10,145 nt of DNA from an uncultured Cellvibrio sp. (GCA_946482385.1 CAMLRI010000035.1:1-10145), one strand, 5' to 3'; shown: positions 1-7,210, counted from the stretch's first letter. The notes: generated by a model from the sequence alone, not told the origin. Made by a program: numbers and translations.

Positions 1-1
1 C

Positions 2-436
2 GCATTCAAGCGCGGCGAACTGGATAAAGATTTTGTCGCCGTTGTGCGCTTCCAGGGCCCCAAAGCTTGCGGCATGCCGGAGCTGCACAAACTGACGCCG
101 CCCCTGGGTGTGCTGCAGGATCGCGGCTATAAGGTTGCGCTGGTGACCGATGGTAGAATGTCGGGCGCCTCTGGTAAGATTCCGGCCGCTATTCACATGA
201 CCCCGGAAGCCCTGGATCAGGGGCCCATAGGCCTGGTTCAAAATGGCGACATGATTGAGCTGGATGCCGAAACGGGCACCTTGGAGTTGCTGGTCAGCGC
301 CGAAGAATTGAGCCAGCGCCAACAGGCCCAGTGCGATCTAACATCGGTTCACTACGGCATGGGGCGCGAACTGTTTGCGCCTATGCGCGCCGCTGTGGGT
401 TTGGCGGAAGAGGGAGCTACAGTATTTAACTGGTAA
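2..436 (+). CDS. edd: 6-phosphogluconate dehydratase, C-terminal part (5' end outside window)
   Basis: Edd dehydrates 6-phosphogluconate to 2-keto-3-deoxy-6-phosphogluconate (KDPG), the first committed step of the Entner-Doudoroff pathway; it is a cytoplasmic Fe-S enzyme of the IlvD/Edd family. Only the last 144 codons are present, about a quarter of the roughly 600-residue family length, and the reading frame is open from base 2. Visible family signatures are GMPELHKL near bases 71-94, the [11 protein letters not shown] motif near 146-178, and the C-terminal [11 protein letters not shown] segment. These match the C-terminus of E. coli Edd closely from memory, which separates it from IlvD. 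The Fe-S cysteines lie outside the window. The TAA at 434-436 is followed after 9 bases by a strong terminator, so edd ends its own transcript rather than running freely into zwf. The identity is secure; the start cannot be judged. Confidence 0.95.
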   Translation, partial: AFKRGELDKDFVAVVRFQGPKACGMPELHKLTPPLGVLQDRGYKVALVTDGRMSGASGKIPAAIHMTPEALDQGPIGLVQNGDMIELDAETGTLELLVSAEELSQRQQAQCDLTSVHYGMGRELFAPMRAAVGLAEEGATVFNW

Positions 437-445
437 CAGTTGCTT

Positions 446-478
446 GACCCCGAACGCAGGTTCGGGGTCTTCGTTTTT
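446..478 (+). terminator. Intrinsic terminator after edd
   Basis: A perfect 10-bp stem, GACCCCGAAC at 446-455 and GTTCGGGGTC at 460-469, closes a 4-base GCAG loop. It is followed by TTCG and then five T (474-478). The stem is GC-rich and lies just past the edd stop. This is a classic Rho-independent terminator, and it implies that zwf has its own promoter. Confidence 0.9.
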
Positions 479-546
479 AAGAGGTTGCCGGTTTATGGGT
501 GGCCAAGTTATGTATCTCTTTTATATCTCTGACAGGATTTGTTCAC
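479..546 (+). promoter_or_regulatory. Probable zwf promoter region (elements weak)
   Basis: The terminator just upstream implies a promoter for zwf in these 68 bases. The best pair I can see is TTGCCG (485-490) with TATGTA (509-514) at an 18-base gap; a second possible -10 is TATATC (522-527). Both matches are poor, so this call rests on position more than sequence. I found no TTGT-N7/8-ACAA HexR-type site here. The ribosome binding site is AGGA at 534-537, nine bases before the zwf ATG. Confidence 0.3.
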
Positions 547-2034
547 ATGCTCGAGGCATTTGATTTTGTGATTTTTGGCGGCGCGGGTGATTTGGCCCTG
601 CGCAAACTGATCCCGGGTTTGTACCGGGCTCACCGTGAGGGTTCCCTGCCAGCGGCTGCACGTATTATCCCAACCTGCCGCAATACCCAGATGGTTGCTG
701 AATACAAAGCCAAGGTGCGTGCGGCAGCCGAAGAGCACTTGAATGCAGATGAATTTGTGGCGGCCGATTGGGCGGCATTTGAACAGCGTCTGTTTCCGGT
801 TTTTGTGGATATCGCCACCAAAAATGAACATTGGGATGCCCTGGCCGATCTGCTGAACAGCGGCGGCAATGCCCAGCGCGTGTTCTACCTGTCCACGCCT
901 CCTTCCGTATTCAGTGTCTGCTGCAAGCATTTGCACGAGTGTGGCCTGATTACCGATACCGCGCGCGTGGTGGTAGAAAAACCCCTGGGTTACGACGCCA
1001 AGACTGCCGAAGAAATCAACAGCCAAATCGCCGAATACTTCCGCGAAGAAGCCATCTTCCGCATCGACCACTACCTGGGTAAAGAAACCGTACAAAACCT
1101 GCTGGCGCTGCGTTTTGCCAACGGCATGTTCGAGCATCTGTGGGATGCCAAATCTATCGACCACGTACAAATTTCGATTTCCGAAACCGTGGGCCTGGAA
1201 GGCCGTGCCAGTTTCTATGACGGCGCTGGCGCTCTGCGCGATATGGTGCAAAACCATATTCTGCAACTGCTCTGCCTGGTGGCGATGGAATCTCCCAATA
1301 AGATGACTGCCGAGCGTATCCGCGCCGAAAAATTGAAAGTCTTGGAGAGCTTGCGCCCCTTAACGGGCAACACCGTTAAGTACAACACGGTGCGCGGCCA
1401 GTACGTGGCCGGAGAAATGGGTGGCAAGGCGGTACCCGGGTATCTGGAAGAGTTGGGCCAGCCCAGCAATACCGAAACTTTTGTGGCCCTGCGCGCTTAT
1501 ATCGACAACTCGCGCTGGGCTAATGTGCCTTTCTATTTGCGCACCGGCAAACGCATGAAAAAGCGTTTTGCAGAAATTGTTATCCAGTACAAAGATGTTG
1601 CCCACCGCGTGTACCCCGAAGCTGCTGGCCTGGCGACACCCAACCGTTTGATTATTCGCCTGCAGCCGGAAGAGAGCATCAAAATCATCCTGGTATCCAA
1701 AGATTTGGAAAAGCGCGAAACCCATTTGCACCCCATAGTGCTCAATCTGAATTTTGCCGACACCTACAAAGATTTCTATTCCGACGCCTACAAGCGCTTG
1801 ATGCTGGATGCCGCTGCCGGCGATGCCAGCCTGTTTATCCACCGCGCCGAAGTGGCGGCGGCCTGGGCTTGGATCGACCCCATCATCGAAGCCTGGCAGC
1901 GCCCGGAAAACAAACCCCATGGTTACATGGCTGGCAGCTGGGGGCCGCAGGCCTCGGCGCAGTTGTTGGCCAGCGACCGCCGCCGTTGGTTCTCTATCGA
2001 TGAAGTGATGTCGGGAGCAGACCAGGAATGGTAA
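547..2034 (+). CDS. zwf: Glucose-6-phosphate 1-dehydrogenase
   Basis: Zwf oxidises glucose-6-phosphate to 6-phosphogluconolactone with NADP+ (some bacterial enzymes also use NAD+). It feeds the Entner-Doudoroff and oxidative pentose-phosphate routes in the cytoplasm. The product is 495 residues, close to E. coli Zwf (491). The N-terminal Rossmann motif FGGAGDLALRKL covers residues 10-21. EKPLG is at 144-148, the substrate-binding signature RIDHYLGKE at 172-180, and the catalytic-base histidine is H237 in QNHILQ, by analogy with His240 of the Leuconostoc enzyme. RTGKRM follows in the C-terminal domain. I chose ATG 547 because it has AGGA nine bases upstream and puts the Rossmann motif at the usual distance from the N-terminus; an in-frame GTG at 499 would add 16 non-conserved residues. 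Its stop overlaps the pgl start, suggesting translational coupling. Confidence 0.97.
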   Translation: MLEAFDFVIFGGAGDLALRKLIPGLYRAHREGSLPAAARIIPTCRNTQMVAEYKAKVRAAAEEHLNADEFVAADWAAFEQRLFPVFVDIATKNEHWDALADLLNSGGNAQRVFYLSTPPSVFSVCCKHLHECGLITDTARVVVEKPLGYDAKTAEEINSQIAEYFREEAIFRIDHYLGKETVQNLLALRFANGMFEHLWDAKSIDHVQISISETVGLEGRASFYDGAGALRDMVQNHILQLLCLVAMESPNKMTAERIRAEKLKVLESLRPLTGNTVKYNTVRGQYVAGEMGGKAVPGYLEELGQPSNTETFVALRAYIDNSRWANVPFYLRTGKRMKKRFAEIVIQYKDVAHRVYPEAAGLATPNRLIIRLQPEESIKIILVSKDLEKRETHLHPIVLNLNFADTYKDFYSDAYKRLMLDAAAGDASLFIHRAEVAAAWAWIDPIIEAWQRPENKPHGYMAGSWGPQASAQLLASDRRRWFSIDEVMSGADQEW

Positions 2035-2732
2035 TTGAGCGTTTATTTAGCAATCGCGCCGAGATGATTGCTGCACTCCAAACTGAGTGTGAGGCTGCTT
2101 TGCGCGCTGCGCTTGATGAGCGCGGTGAGGCGACTTTTATGGTGTCCGGTGGCAGCACCCCCGAGCCTTTGTACAAAGCTTTGAGCCAGGTGGATCTGGA
2201 TTGGGAATCTGTGTACGTGGCGCTAGTTGATGAGCGTTGGGTTGAATTCGATCACCCGCGCAGCAACGAAGCCTTCGTCGCCCGCTCTCTGGTGCAAAAC
2301 AAGGCAGCAAATACCAACCTGATCGGCATGAAAAATACCGCTGCCACGCCCGCAGAGGGCTTGGCGGATTGCGAAGTTGCCTACCAGCAATTGGCGCAAC
2401 CTTACGACATCACTATTTTGGGAATGGGGTCTGACGGCCACACTGCCTCCTGGTTTCCCCATGCACAGGGTTTGGAGCTGGCATTAACCACGGAGCAGAT
2501 CTGCGCTGCAGTGACTGCCCAGCCCAGTGCGGTTACCGGTGAAGAGGTGGACCGCATGACCTTATCGCTCCAAGGCGTTTTGCAATCCAAAATGCTGGTG
2601 TTATTGCTCACCGGCGAAGAAAAACTGCAAGTATTCCGCGCCGCCCAGGCGGGAACCTCAGTAAACGACATGCCCATTCGCGCCCTGTTGCAGCAGCAAC
2701 AAGTGCCATTAACGCTCTATTGGGCTCCCTGA
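2028..2732 (+). CDS. pgl: 6-phosphogluconolactonase (DevB type)
   Basis: Pgl hydrolyses 6-phosphogluconolactone, the Zwf product, to 6-phosphogluconate, the substrate of Edd. At 234 residues it has the usual length of the DevB/SOL family, related to NagB-type sugar isomerases. Visible motifs are the phosphate-binding VSGGSTPEPLY (39-49), VDERWV (67-72) followed by DHPRSN, and GMGSDGHTASWFP (132-144). H138 is the likely catalytic histidine by analogy with His165 of the Trypanosoma enzyme. RMTLS (176-180) is also typical. The ATG at 2028 lies inside zwf and the two genes share ATGGTAA (2028-2034), a 7-base overlap. GGGAG at 2013-2017, inside zwf, is a well-placed ribosome binding site. The overlap makes co-translation with zwf likely. 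Confidence 0.95.
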   Translation: MVIERLFSNRAEMIAALQTECEAALRAALDERGEATFMVSGGSTPEPLYKALSQVDLDWESVYVALVDERWVEFDHPRSNEAFVARSLVQNKAANTNLIGMKNTAATPAEGLADCEVAYQQLAQPYDITILGMGSDGHTASWFPHAQGLELALTTEQICAAVTAQPSAVTGEEVDRMTLSLQGVLQSKMLVLLLTGEEKLQVFRAAQAGTSVNDMPIRALLQQQQVPLTLYWAP

Positions 2733-2763
2733 TTTTTAGTGTGACGCAACGAGGAAAACCACA

Positions 2764-3396
2764 GTGGCCTTATCCATAGATCAAATTCTGAAAGTCGCGC
2801 CAGTTGTACCAGTCATGGTCGTTGAGCGTATCGAAGATGCCGTACCCCTGGCGACCGCGCTTTACAACGGCGGCTTGAAAGTATTGGAAATCACCCTGCG
2901 CACGCCCTGTGCCCTGGATGCCATTACCGCCATGGTAGAAGCCTTGCCCGCCGATGCAGTGATTGGTGCTGGCACTATCATTACCCCCGCCGACCTGGAA
3001 AAAGCCGTTAAAGCCGGCTCCACCTTTATGGTAAGCCCAGGCACTACCCCGGCGCTGATCGAAGCCGCCAAGGCTTGCCCGGTACCGCTGCTGGCGGGTG
3101 TGGCGACTCCCACCGAGGCCATGAACCTTTATGTTCAGGGCTTTACCCACCAGAAGTTCTTCCCCGCAGAAGCAGCGGGTGGTGTGCCAATGCTCAAATC
3201 CATCGCCGGCCCGCTGCCGCAGATTACTTTCTGCCCCACCGGTGGTATTGATTTGGCCAAGGCGCCCAGCTACCTGGCGCTGCCAAACGTAGCCTGTGTT
3301 GGTGGCACCTGGATGGCCCCCAAAGAATTGATGAAAGCTGGACGTTGGGACGAGATTGAGCGCTTAGCGCGCGAAGCCGCCAGCCTGCCGCGTTAA
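2764..3396 (+). CDS. eda: KDPG/KHG aldolase (2-keto-3-deoxy-6-phosphogluconate aldolase)
   Basis: Eda cleaves KDPG into pyruvate and glyceraldehyde-3-phosphate, completing the Entner-Doudoroff pathway. The product is 210 residues, a single class I (Schiff-base) TIM barrel, typically trimeric. Residues matching the E. coli active site are E42 and R46 in LEITLRT, and Schiff-base lysine K131 in QKFFPAEAAGG. The phosphate-binding loop FCPTGGI (156-162) and GGTWMAP (180-186) are also present. The start is GTG at 2764, supported by GAGGA at 2751-2755, eight bases upstream, and by alignment of the N-terminus with E. coli Eda. Only 31 bases separate it from pgl, with no terminator, so it is probably cotranscribed with zwf-pgl. 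Its product feeds directly into the enzyme encoded by the next gene, gap. Confidence 0.96.
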   Translation: MALSIDQILKVAPVVPVMVVERIEDAVPLATALYNGGLKVLEITLRTPCALDAITAMVEALPADAVIGAGTIITPADLEKAVKAGSTFMVSPGTTPALIEAAKACPVPLLAGVATPTEAMNLYVQGFTHQKFFPAEAAGGVPMLKSIAGPLPQITFCPTGGIDLAKAPSYLALPNVACVGGTWMAPKELMKAGRWDEIERLAREAASLPR

Positions 3397-3405
3397 CTGG
3401 CAGGC
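3383..3405 (+). repeat. Inverted repeat spanning the eda stop codon
   Basis: GCCTGCC at 3383-3389 and GGCAGGC at 3399-3405 form a perfect 7-bp stem with a 9-base loop containing the eda TAA. No T tract follows, so it is not an obvious terminator. It could be an mRNA-stabilising or processing hairpin, or chance in GC-rich sequence. Confidence 0.4.
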
Positions 3406-3422
3406 CAGATCCAGCAGAGAAC

Positions 3423-3438
3423 TTGTTTCGCATTACAG
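3423..3438 (+). promoter_or_regulatory. Possible HexR-type operator upstream of gap
   Basis: TTGT (3423-3426), eight bases, then ACAG (3435-3438) differs by one base from the TTGT-N7/8-ACAA pattern described for HexR in Pseudomonas, where zwf, edd and gap are targets. It lies about 40 bases before the gap start and touches the 5' edge of the hairpin at 3438. The motif is short and could occur by chance. No hexR gene is in the window. Confidence 0.3.
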
Positions 3439-3462
3439 CCCGCTTATGCGGGCAAACTTTTT
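3438..3462 (+). terminator. Terminator-like hairpin between eda and gap
   Basis: GCCCGC (3438-3443) and GCGGGC (3448-3453) form a perfect 6-bp stem with a TTAT loop, followed by AAAC and five T (3458-3462). The T tract begins four bases after the stem, so termination is likely weak or partial. The gap ribosome binding site (AGGAG, 3467-3471) starts five bases later. It may set different expression for zwf-pgl-eda and gap-pykA. Confidence 0.5.
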
Positions 3463-3477
3463 AACTAGGAGAAAGCA

Positions 3478-4485
3478 ATGACTATTCGAGTGGCAATTAA
3501 CGGTTATGGTCGTATCGGTCGCAATGTGTTGCGCGCTTTGTATGAATCTGGCAAGCGCAGCCAAATCCAAATCGTGGGTATTAACGATCTGGGTGATGCC
3601 AACCTCAATGCCCATCTCACCAAGTACGATTCCGTACACGGTGTGTTCAATGGCACCGTAAAAGTGGAAGGCGATCACATGATCGTCAACGGCGATGCCA
3701 TCCGCATCACCTCCGAGCGCGACCCAGCCAAATTGCCCTGGGGTGAGCTGAAAGTGGATGTGGTTTACGAATGTACTGGTATTTTTACCAACAAAGAAAA
3801 AGCCGGTTTGCACCTGGCTGCTGGTGCCAAGAAAGTCATTATTTCTGCACCCGGCACCGATGTTGATGCGACCGTTGTGTTTGGTGTAAACCACAATGTG
3901 TTGAAAGCCACTGACACCATCATCTCCAACGCCTCTTGCACCACCAACTGCCTGGCGCCCATCGCCAAGGTACTGAACGACAACTTCGGTATTGTGCAAG
4001 GCTCTATGACCACTATCCACGCCTACACCAACGATCAGGTGTTGTCGGATGTATTCCACAAAGATATCTACCGTGCGCGCTCTGCCACCCAGTCCATGAT
4101 CCCCACCACAACCGGTGCTGCTAAAGCGGTAGGCCTGGTGCTGCCCGAGTTGAAAGGCAAGTTGGATGGTATCTCCGTGCGTGTTCCCACCATCAACGTA
4201 TCCCTGGTTGACCTGAACGTGCTGGTAGAAAAAGACGTCACCGTTGAGGCTATCAACGCGGCGATGAAAAAAGCCTCTGAAACCGAAATGCCCGGTGTAT
4301 TGGCTTACTGTGATGAGCCGCTGGTTTCTGTGGACTTTAACCACAACCCTCATTCATCTAACTACGATTCCCTGCAAACCAAGGTGTATGGCAAGTGGGT
4401 AAAAGTGCTCAGCTGGTACGATAACGAGTGGGGCTTCTCCAACCGTATGCTGGATAACACCCTGGCGCTGATGTCTGCCAAATAA
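3478..4485 (+). CDS. gap: Glyceraldehyde-3-phosphate dehydrogenase, type I
   Basis: This cytoplasmic tetrameric enzyme converts glyceraldehyde-3-phosphate, NAD(P)+ and phosphate to 1,3-bisphosphoglycerate. Length is 335 residues, usual for the family. The N-terminal NAD-binding domain has NGYGRIGR (8-15) and the acidic D37 in INDL. The catalytic cysteine is C154 in SNASCTTNC, and H181 in TTIHAYT is its partner. The S-loop (about 186-211) reads [20 protein letters not shown], resembling Pseudomonas Gap-1 rather than E. coli GapA. The Leu-Pro pair typical of strictly NAD-dependent enzymes is V192-F193 here, so cofactor preference is uncertain. [11 protein letters not shown] (314-324) closes the catalytic domain. 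ATG 3478 has AGGAG six bases upstream. The gene ends with tandem TAA codons and pykA starts 14 bases later. Erythrose-4-phosphate dehydrogenase is a less likely alternative, given the pathway context. Confidence 0.95.
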   Translation: MTIRVAINGYGRIGRNVLRALYESGKRSQIQIVGINDLGDANLNAHLTKYDSVHGVFNGTVKVEGDHMIVNGDAIRITSERDPAKLPWGELKVDVVYECTGIFTNKEKAGLHLAAGAKKVIISAPGTDVDATVVFGVNHNVLKATDTIISNASCTTNCLAPIAKVLNDNFGIVQGSMTTIHAYTNDQVLSDVFHKDIYRARSATQSMIPTTTGAAKAVGLVLPELKGKLDGISVRVPTINVSLVDLNVLVEKDVTVEAINAAMKKASETEMPGVLAYCDEPLVSVDFNHNPHSSNYDSLQTKVYGKWVKVLSWYDNEWGFSNRMLDNTLALMSAK

Positions 4486-4499
4486 TAAGAGAGTTCATC

Positions 4500-5936
4500 A
4501 TGTTAAGACGTACTAAGATCGTCAGTACCCTGGGCCCGGCTTCAGAATCGCCTGAAGTACTGGAAAAGTTGATTCTGGCGGGCGTTAACGTCGTCCGTCT
4601 GAATTTCTCCCACGGTTCACCCGAAGACCACAAATACCGCGCTGAAACCGTGCGCGCCCTGGCTGCCAAGCACAATCGTTTTGTGGCGGTGTTGGGGGAT
4701 TTGCAAGGCCCAAAAATTCGCGTTGCGCGCTTTAAAGACGGCAAAATCCATTTGAAAGTCGGCGACAAGTTTGTGCTTGATGCGTCCCTCGGTCGCGATG
4801 AGGGTGATCAGCATCAAGTGGGTATCGATTACAAGGAACTGCCCAACGACTGCAAACCCGGTGATGTCCTGTTGCTTGATGATGGTCGCGTAGTACTTAC
4901 CGTCGACAAGATCGAAGGCCAACGTATTTACACGACCACCAAAGTGGCTGGCCCCTTGTCTAACAACAAAGGCATCAACCGCCAAGGTGGCGGCCTGACT
5001 GCCCCGGCACTGACTGAAAAAGATATCGCCGATATCAAAACTGCCGCAGAAATCGATGTGGATTACCTGGCGGTTTCCTTCCCGCGCAGCGCCGAAGACA
5101 TGAACTATGCTCGCCGCCTGATGGAAGAAGCCGGTGGTCGCGCTGGTCTGGTGTCCAAGGTAGAGCGTGCCGAAGCCGTTGCCGATGATGAAACCCTGGA
5201 TGACATCATTCGCGCCAGCGATGCGGTGATGGTGGCGCGCGGTGACCTGGGTGTTGAAATTGGCGATGCAGCACTGATCGGTGTGCAAAAGCGCATCATC
5301 GCCCGCTCGCGTGCACTCAATAAAGTGGTGATCACCGCAACCCAGATGATGGAGTCGATGATCAACAGCCCCTTGCCCACCCGCGCGGAAGTGTTTGATG
5401 TGGCTAACGCTGTGTTGGATGGTACAGATGCCGTAATGCTCTCGGCGGAAACTGCTGCAGGTAACTTCCCGGTAGAAACCGTTGAAGCTATGGTGCGCAT
5501 TATCCTGGGTGCAGAAACTCATCCCACTGCCAGTGCCGACACCTACCGTATGGACCAGGCGTTTAGCACAGTGGATGAATCTATTGCCCTGGCATCCATG
5601 TTCACCGCCAACCACTTGGCGGGTGTTAAAGCGATCATCGCCTTCACCGAATCTGGCAGCACACCGCGCTTGATGTCCCGCGTAGGTTCGCAGTTGCCGA
5701 TCTTCGCCTTCTCGCGCCATGTAAATACCCAGCGCAAAGTGGCTTTGTATCGCGGCGTTAACCCAGTGGCGTTTGATACTGAGGCTGTGCCCAGTGCAGA
5801 TGATTTTGCCCGTGCGATTGAAATGCTGAAAAACAAGCAAGTGGTCGCAGAGGGCGACTTGGTGATCGTTTCTTGTGGCGACACTAACCTGCTTGGCGGT
5901 ACCAACAGCATGAAGATACTGCGCGTCGGCAAATAA
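4500..5936 (+). CDS. pykA: Pyruvate kinase, PykA-like (type II)
   Basis: Pyruvate kinase transfers phosphate from phosphoenolpyruvate to ADP, giving pyruvate and ATP as the last step of glycolysis. The 478 residues align from memory along their length with E. coli PykA (480), sharing [11 protein letters not shown] (35-45), [10 protein letters not shown] (66-75) and [10 protein letters not shown] (151-160). This favours the AMP/sugar-phosphate-regulated PykA type over PykF. Active-site residues visible are R33, N35 and S37, catalytic K220 and metal ligand E222 in SKVERAEA, D248 in ARGDLGVE (246-253), and T281 in TATQMMES. The C-terminal domain (about 345-478) would hold the allosteric site. 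ATG 4500 follows gap by 14 bases, with GAGAG at 4489-4493, so gap and pykA are surely cotranscribed. A strong terminator follows. The intervening lower-glycolysis genes (pgk, gpm, eno) are not in the window. Confidence 0.95.
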   Translation: MLRRTKIVSTLGPASESPEVLEKLILAGVNVVRLNFSHGSPEDHKYRAETVRALAAKHNRFVAVLGDLQGPKIRVARFKDGKIHLKVGDKFVLDASLGRDEGDQHQVGIDYKELPNDCKPGDVLLLDDGRVVLTVDKIEGQRIYTTTKVAGPLSNNKGINRQGGGLTAPALTEKDIADIKTAAEIDVDYLAVSFPRSAEDMNYARRLMEEAGGRAGLVSKVERAEAVADDETLDDIIRASDAVMVARGDLGVEIGDAALIGVQKRIIARSRALNKVVITATQMMESMINSPLPTRAEVFDVANAVLDGTDAVMLSAETAAGNFPVETVEAMVRIILGAETHPTASADTYRMDQAFSTVDESIALASMFTANHLAGVKAIIAFTESGSTPRLMSRVGSQLPIFAFSRHVNTQRKVALYRGVNPVAFDTEAVPSADDFARAIEMLKNKQVVAEGDLVIVSCGDTNLLGGTNSMKILRVGK

Positions 5937-5956
5937 TTTGCCTGCAGGCAGTAATT

Positions 5957-5986
5957 AAAAACGGCAGCCTGGCTGCCGTTTTTTTT
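5957..5986 (+). terminator. Intrinsic terminator after pykA
   Basis: ACGGCAGC (5961-5968) and GCTGCCGT (5972-5979) form a perfect 8-bp stem with a CTG loop. An A run upstream (5957-5961) and eight T downstream (5979-5986) extend the pairing. The A run also suggests some activity in the reverse direction, though no reverse-strand gene is visible nearby. It ends the carbon-metabolism unit. Confidence 0.93.
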
Positions 5987-6038
5987 GTCTATTGATTTAC
6001 CTTTATCCAGTGCCCTTATGGCTTAACGGGAGTGAACA

Positions 6039-6863
6039 GTGAAACAGTTTTACTTGGCTATCTATAGGCTGATGCTGCTTGCCTTAGTGGCAGCCCCGGT
6101 TCAAGCTCTCGAGCTGCAGCGCGCTGATTGGCAGCAGGGCGGGGTGGTGATCGGTCGGGTGGCAGAAGGGGTGCAGGTGGAATACGCCGGCAAACTTTTG
6201 CGCCTGGCTCCGGGTAATCAGTTCGTCCTGGGGTTGGGACGCGATGCCCCGGCAGAGGCCAGCATCATCACGATTGATAGCCATGGCCAGCGCCAGGTGC
6301 ACAGCTTCAAGGTCAAGCAGCGCCAGTACAATATCCAGAAGGTGACTGGTGTGCCCCAGCAAACGGTCACACCCAATCCGGAGCAGGTCGAGCGTGCCAA
6401 GCGCGAGGCGCAAATGGCCGCCGAGGCGCGCCAGGGGGATTTGCCCCTCACGTTTTTTGCCCAGCCGTTTATCTGGCCGCTGGAGGGTAGGGTGAGCGGG
6501 GTTTATGGCAGCCAGAGGTTTTACAATGGCGTGCCCAATTCGCCCCATTACGGTGTTGATATCGCCCGGCCTGTTGGCACCCTGGTTAAGGCGCCGGCGG
6601 GAGGGGTGGTGACACTGGTTCATCCCGACATGTTCTTTTCCGGCGGCACCCTGATTATTGACCACGGTCATGGTCTATCCTCGACCTTTATTCACCTGAG
6701 CGAGATCCTGGTAAAAAAGGGTGATGCCATTGCCCAGGGGCAGGCTATCGCCAAGGTGGGGATGACAGGGCGGGCCACTGGCCCCCACTTGGATTGGCGT
6801 ATGAATTGGTTTGAAGAGCGGGTGGACCCCCAGTTATTGGTGCCACCCATGCCGCCGCAATAA
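6039..6863 (+). CDS. Secreted M23-family (LytM-like) metallopeptidase
   Basis: This is probably a periplasmic endopeptidase acting on peptidoglycan cross-links. The 274-residue product begins with a signal peptide: K2, a hydrophobic stretch (about 5-19), and a likely cleavage after VQA at residue 23. An N-terminal beta-rich domain (about 28-100) and a short charged, probably helical linker (about 113-133) precede the M23 domain (about 145-268). Zinc ligands H170 and D174 are seen in HYGVD, the catalytic histidine H219 in FIHLS, and H250 in GPHLDW. The last motif is HxD, not the usual HxH, so the third zinc ligand would be D252; I recall the same HLDW form in related pseudomonad proteins. The GTG at 6039 has GGGAG six bases upstream. 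It follows the pykA terminator, so it must have its own promoter, which I cannot place. No lipobox cysteine is seen. Confidence 0.9.
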   Translation: MKQFYLAIYRLMLLALVAAPVQALELQRADWQQGGVVIGRVAEGVQVEYAGKLLRLAPGNQFVLGLGRDAPAEASIITIDSHGQRQVHSFKVKQRQYNIQKVTGVPQQTVTPNPEQVERAKREAQMAAEARQGDLPLTFFAQPFIWPLEGRVSGVYGSQRFYNGVPNSPHYGVDIARPVGTLVKAPAGGVVTLVHPDMFFSGGTLIIDHGHGLSSTFIHLSEILVKKGDAIAQGQAIAKVGMTGRATGPHLDWRMNWFEERVDPQLLVPPMPPQ

Positions 6864-6882
6864 GGGCTTTTTAGCGGCCGGA

Positions 6883-6933
6883 TGGCAATTGTGGCTATAG
6901 CTCATGGTTATAGAGACAGGGCTGCAATTGCCA
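6883..6933 (+). repeat. Long inverted repeat between the M23 gene and the Trm112-like gene
   Basis: TGGCAATTG (6883-6891) and CAATTGCCA (6925-6933) are perfect 9-bp inverted arms separated by 33 bases. A second nested pair, CTATA (6895-6899) and TATAG (6909-6913), lies inside. As RNA this gives an interrupted stem-loop; as DNA it could be an operator or looping site. There is no T tract after it, so it is not a standard terminator. It lies 43 bases before the next start codon. Confidence 0.55.
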
Positions 6934-6975
6934 GTGTAAGATACCGCCCCCGGTGACGGAGCGAGGACTAACGCC

Positions 6976-7170
6976 ATGATTGATAAAAAATTACTTAGCA
7001 TTTTGGTCTGCCCGGTCAGCAAGGGTGAGCTGGAATATCACCCCGAGCAGCAAGAGTTGGTGTGCTGGCAAAGTGGCTTGGCCTACCCCATACGCGATGG
7101 TATCCCGGTGATGCTGGAGCAAGAGGCGCGCAAGCTGAGCGAAGCAGAATTGGATGCCCATCGCGCCTGA
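6976..7170 (+). CDS. Trm112/YcaR-family small protein (UPF0434)
   Basis: A 64-residue protein resembling E. coli YcaR. Eukaryotic and archaeal Trm112 are small zinc-binding proteins that activate methyltransferases; the role of the bacterial members is not settled. Family features are the N-terminal [14 protein letters not shown] (6-19), C30 in ELVC, and the diagnostic [18 protein letters not shown] (35-52). The usual first CxxC is CPVS here (C12, S15), and C30 is followed by S33, so only two cysteines remain and zinc binding by a four-Cys site is unlikely. The ATG at 6976 has GAGGA at 6963-6967, eight bases upstream. In enterobacteria the gene sits between lpxK and kdsB; here it lies 112 bases after a peptidase gene and 86 before alaS, and no methyltransferase gene is adjacent. 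Family membership is secure, function unknown. Confidence 0.88.
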   Translation: MIDKKLLSILVCPVSKGELEYHPEQQELVCWQSGLAYPIRDGIPVMLEQEARKLSEAELDAHRA

Positions 7171-7210
7171 TCCGCCAGCTGCCCCGGCCTCTATTGCCCC
7201 AGTTGGACGT

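Noticed and set aside
499..546. Upstream GTG extension of zwf
   Set aside because: It would add 16 residues not seen in the family and has no good ribosome binding site, while ATG 547 has AGGA at the right distance.
4617..5840. Long reverse-strand open frame opposite pykA (about 400 codons), and a similar one opposite gap (3433-4353)
   Set aside because: The translations are rich in His, Gly and Gln with no recognisable motifs, and the forward strand holds clear full-length enzymes. They are shadows of biased codon use.
5987..6038. Promoter for the M23 gene using TTGATT at 5992-5997
   Set aside because: The hexamers 17-18 bases downstream (CTTATG or TTATGG) match the -10 consensus poorly. 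A promoter is needed here but I cannot place it.
6889..6914. TTGTGG/TATAGA as a promoter for the Trm112-like gene
   Set aside because: The spacer is only 14 bases and both hexamers fall inside the inverted repeat, which explains their sequence better.
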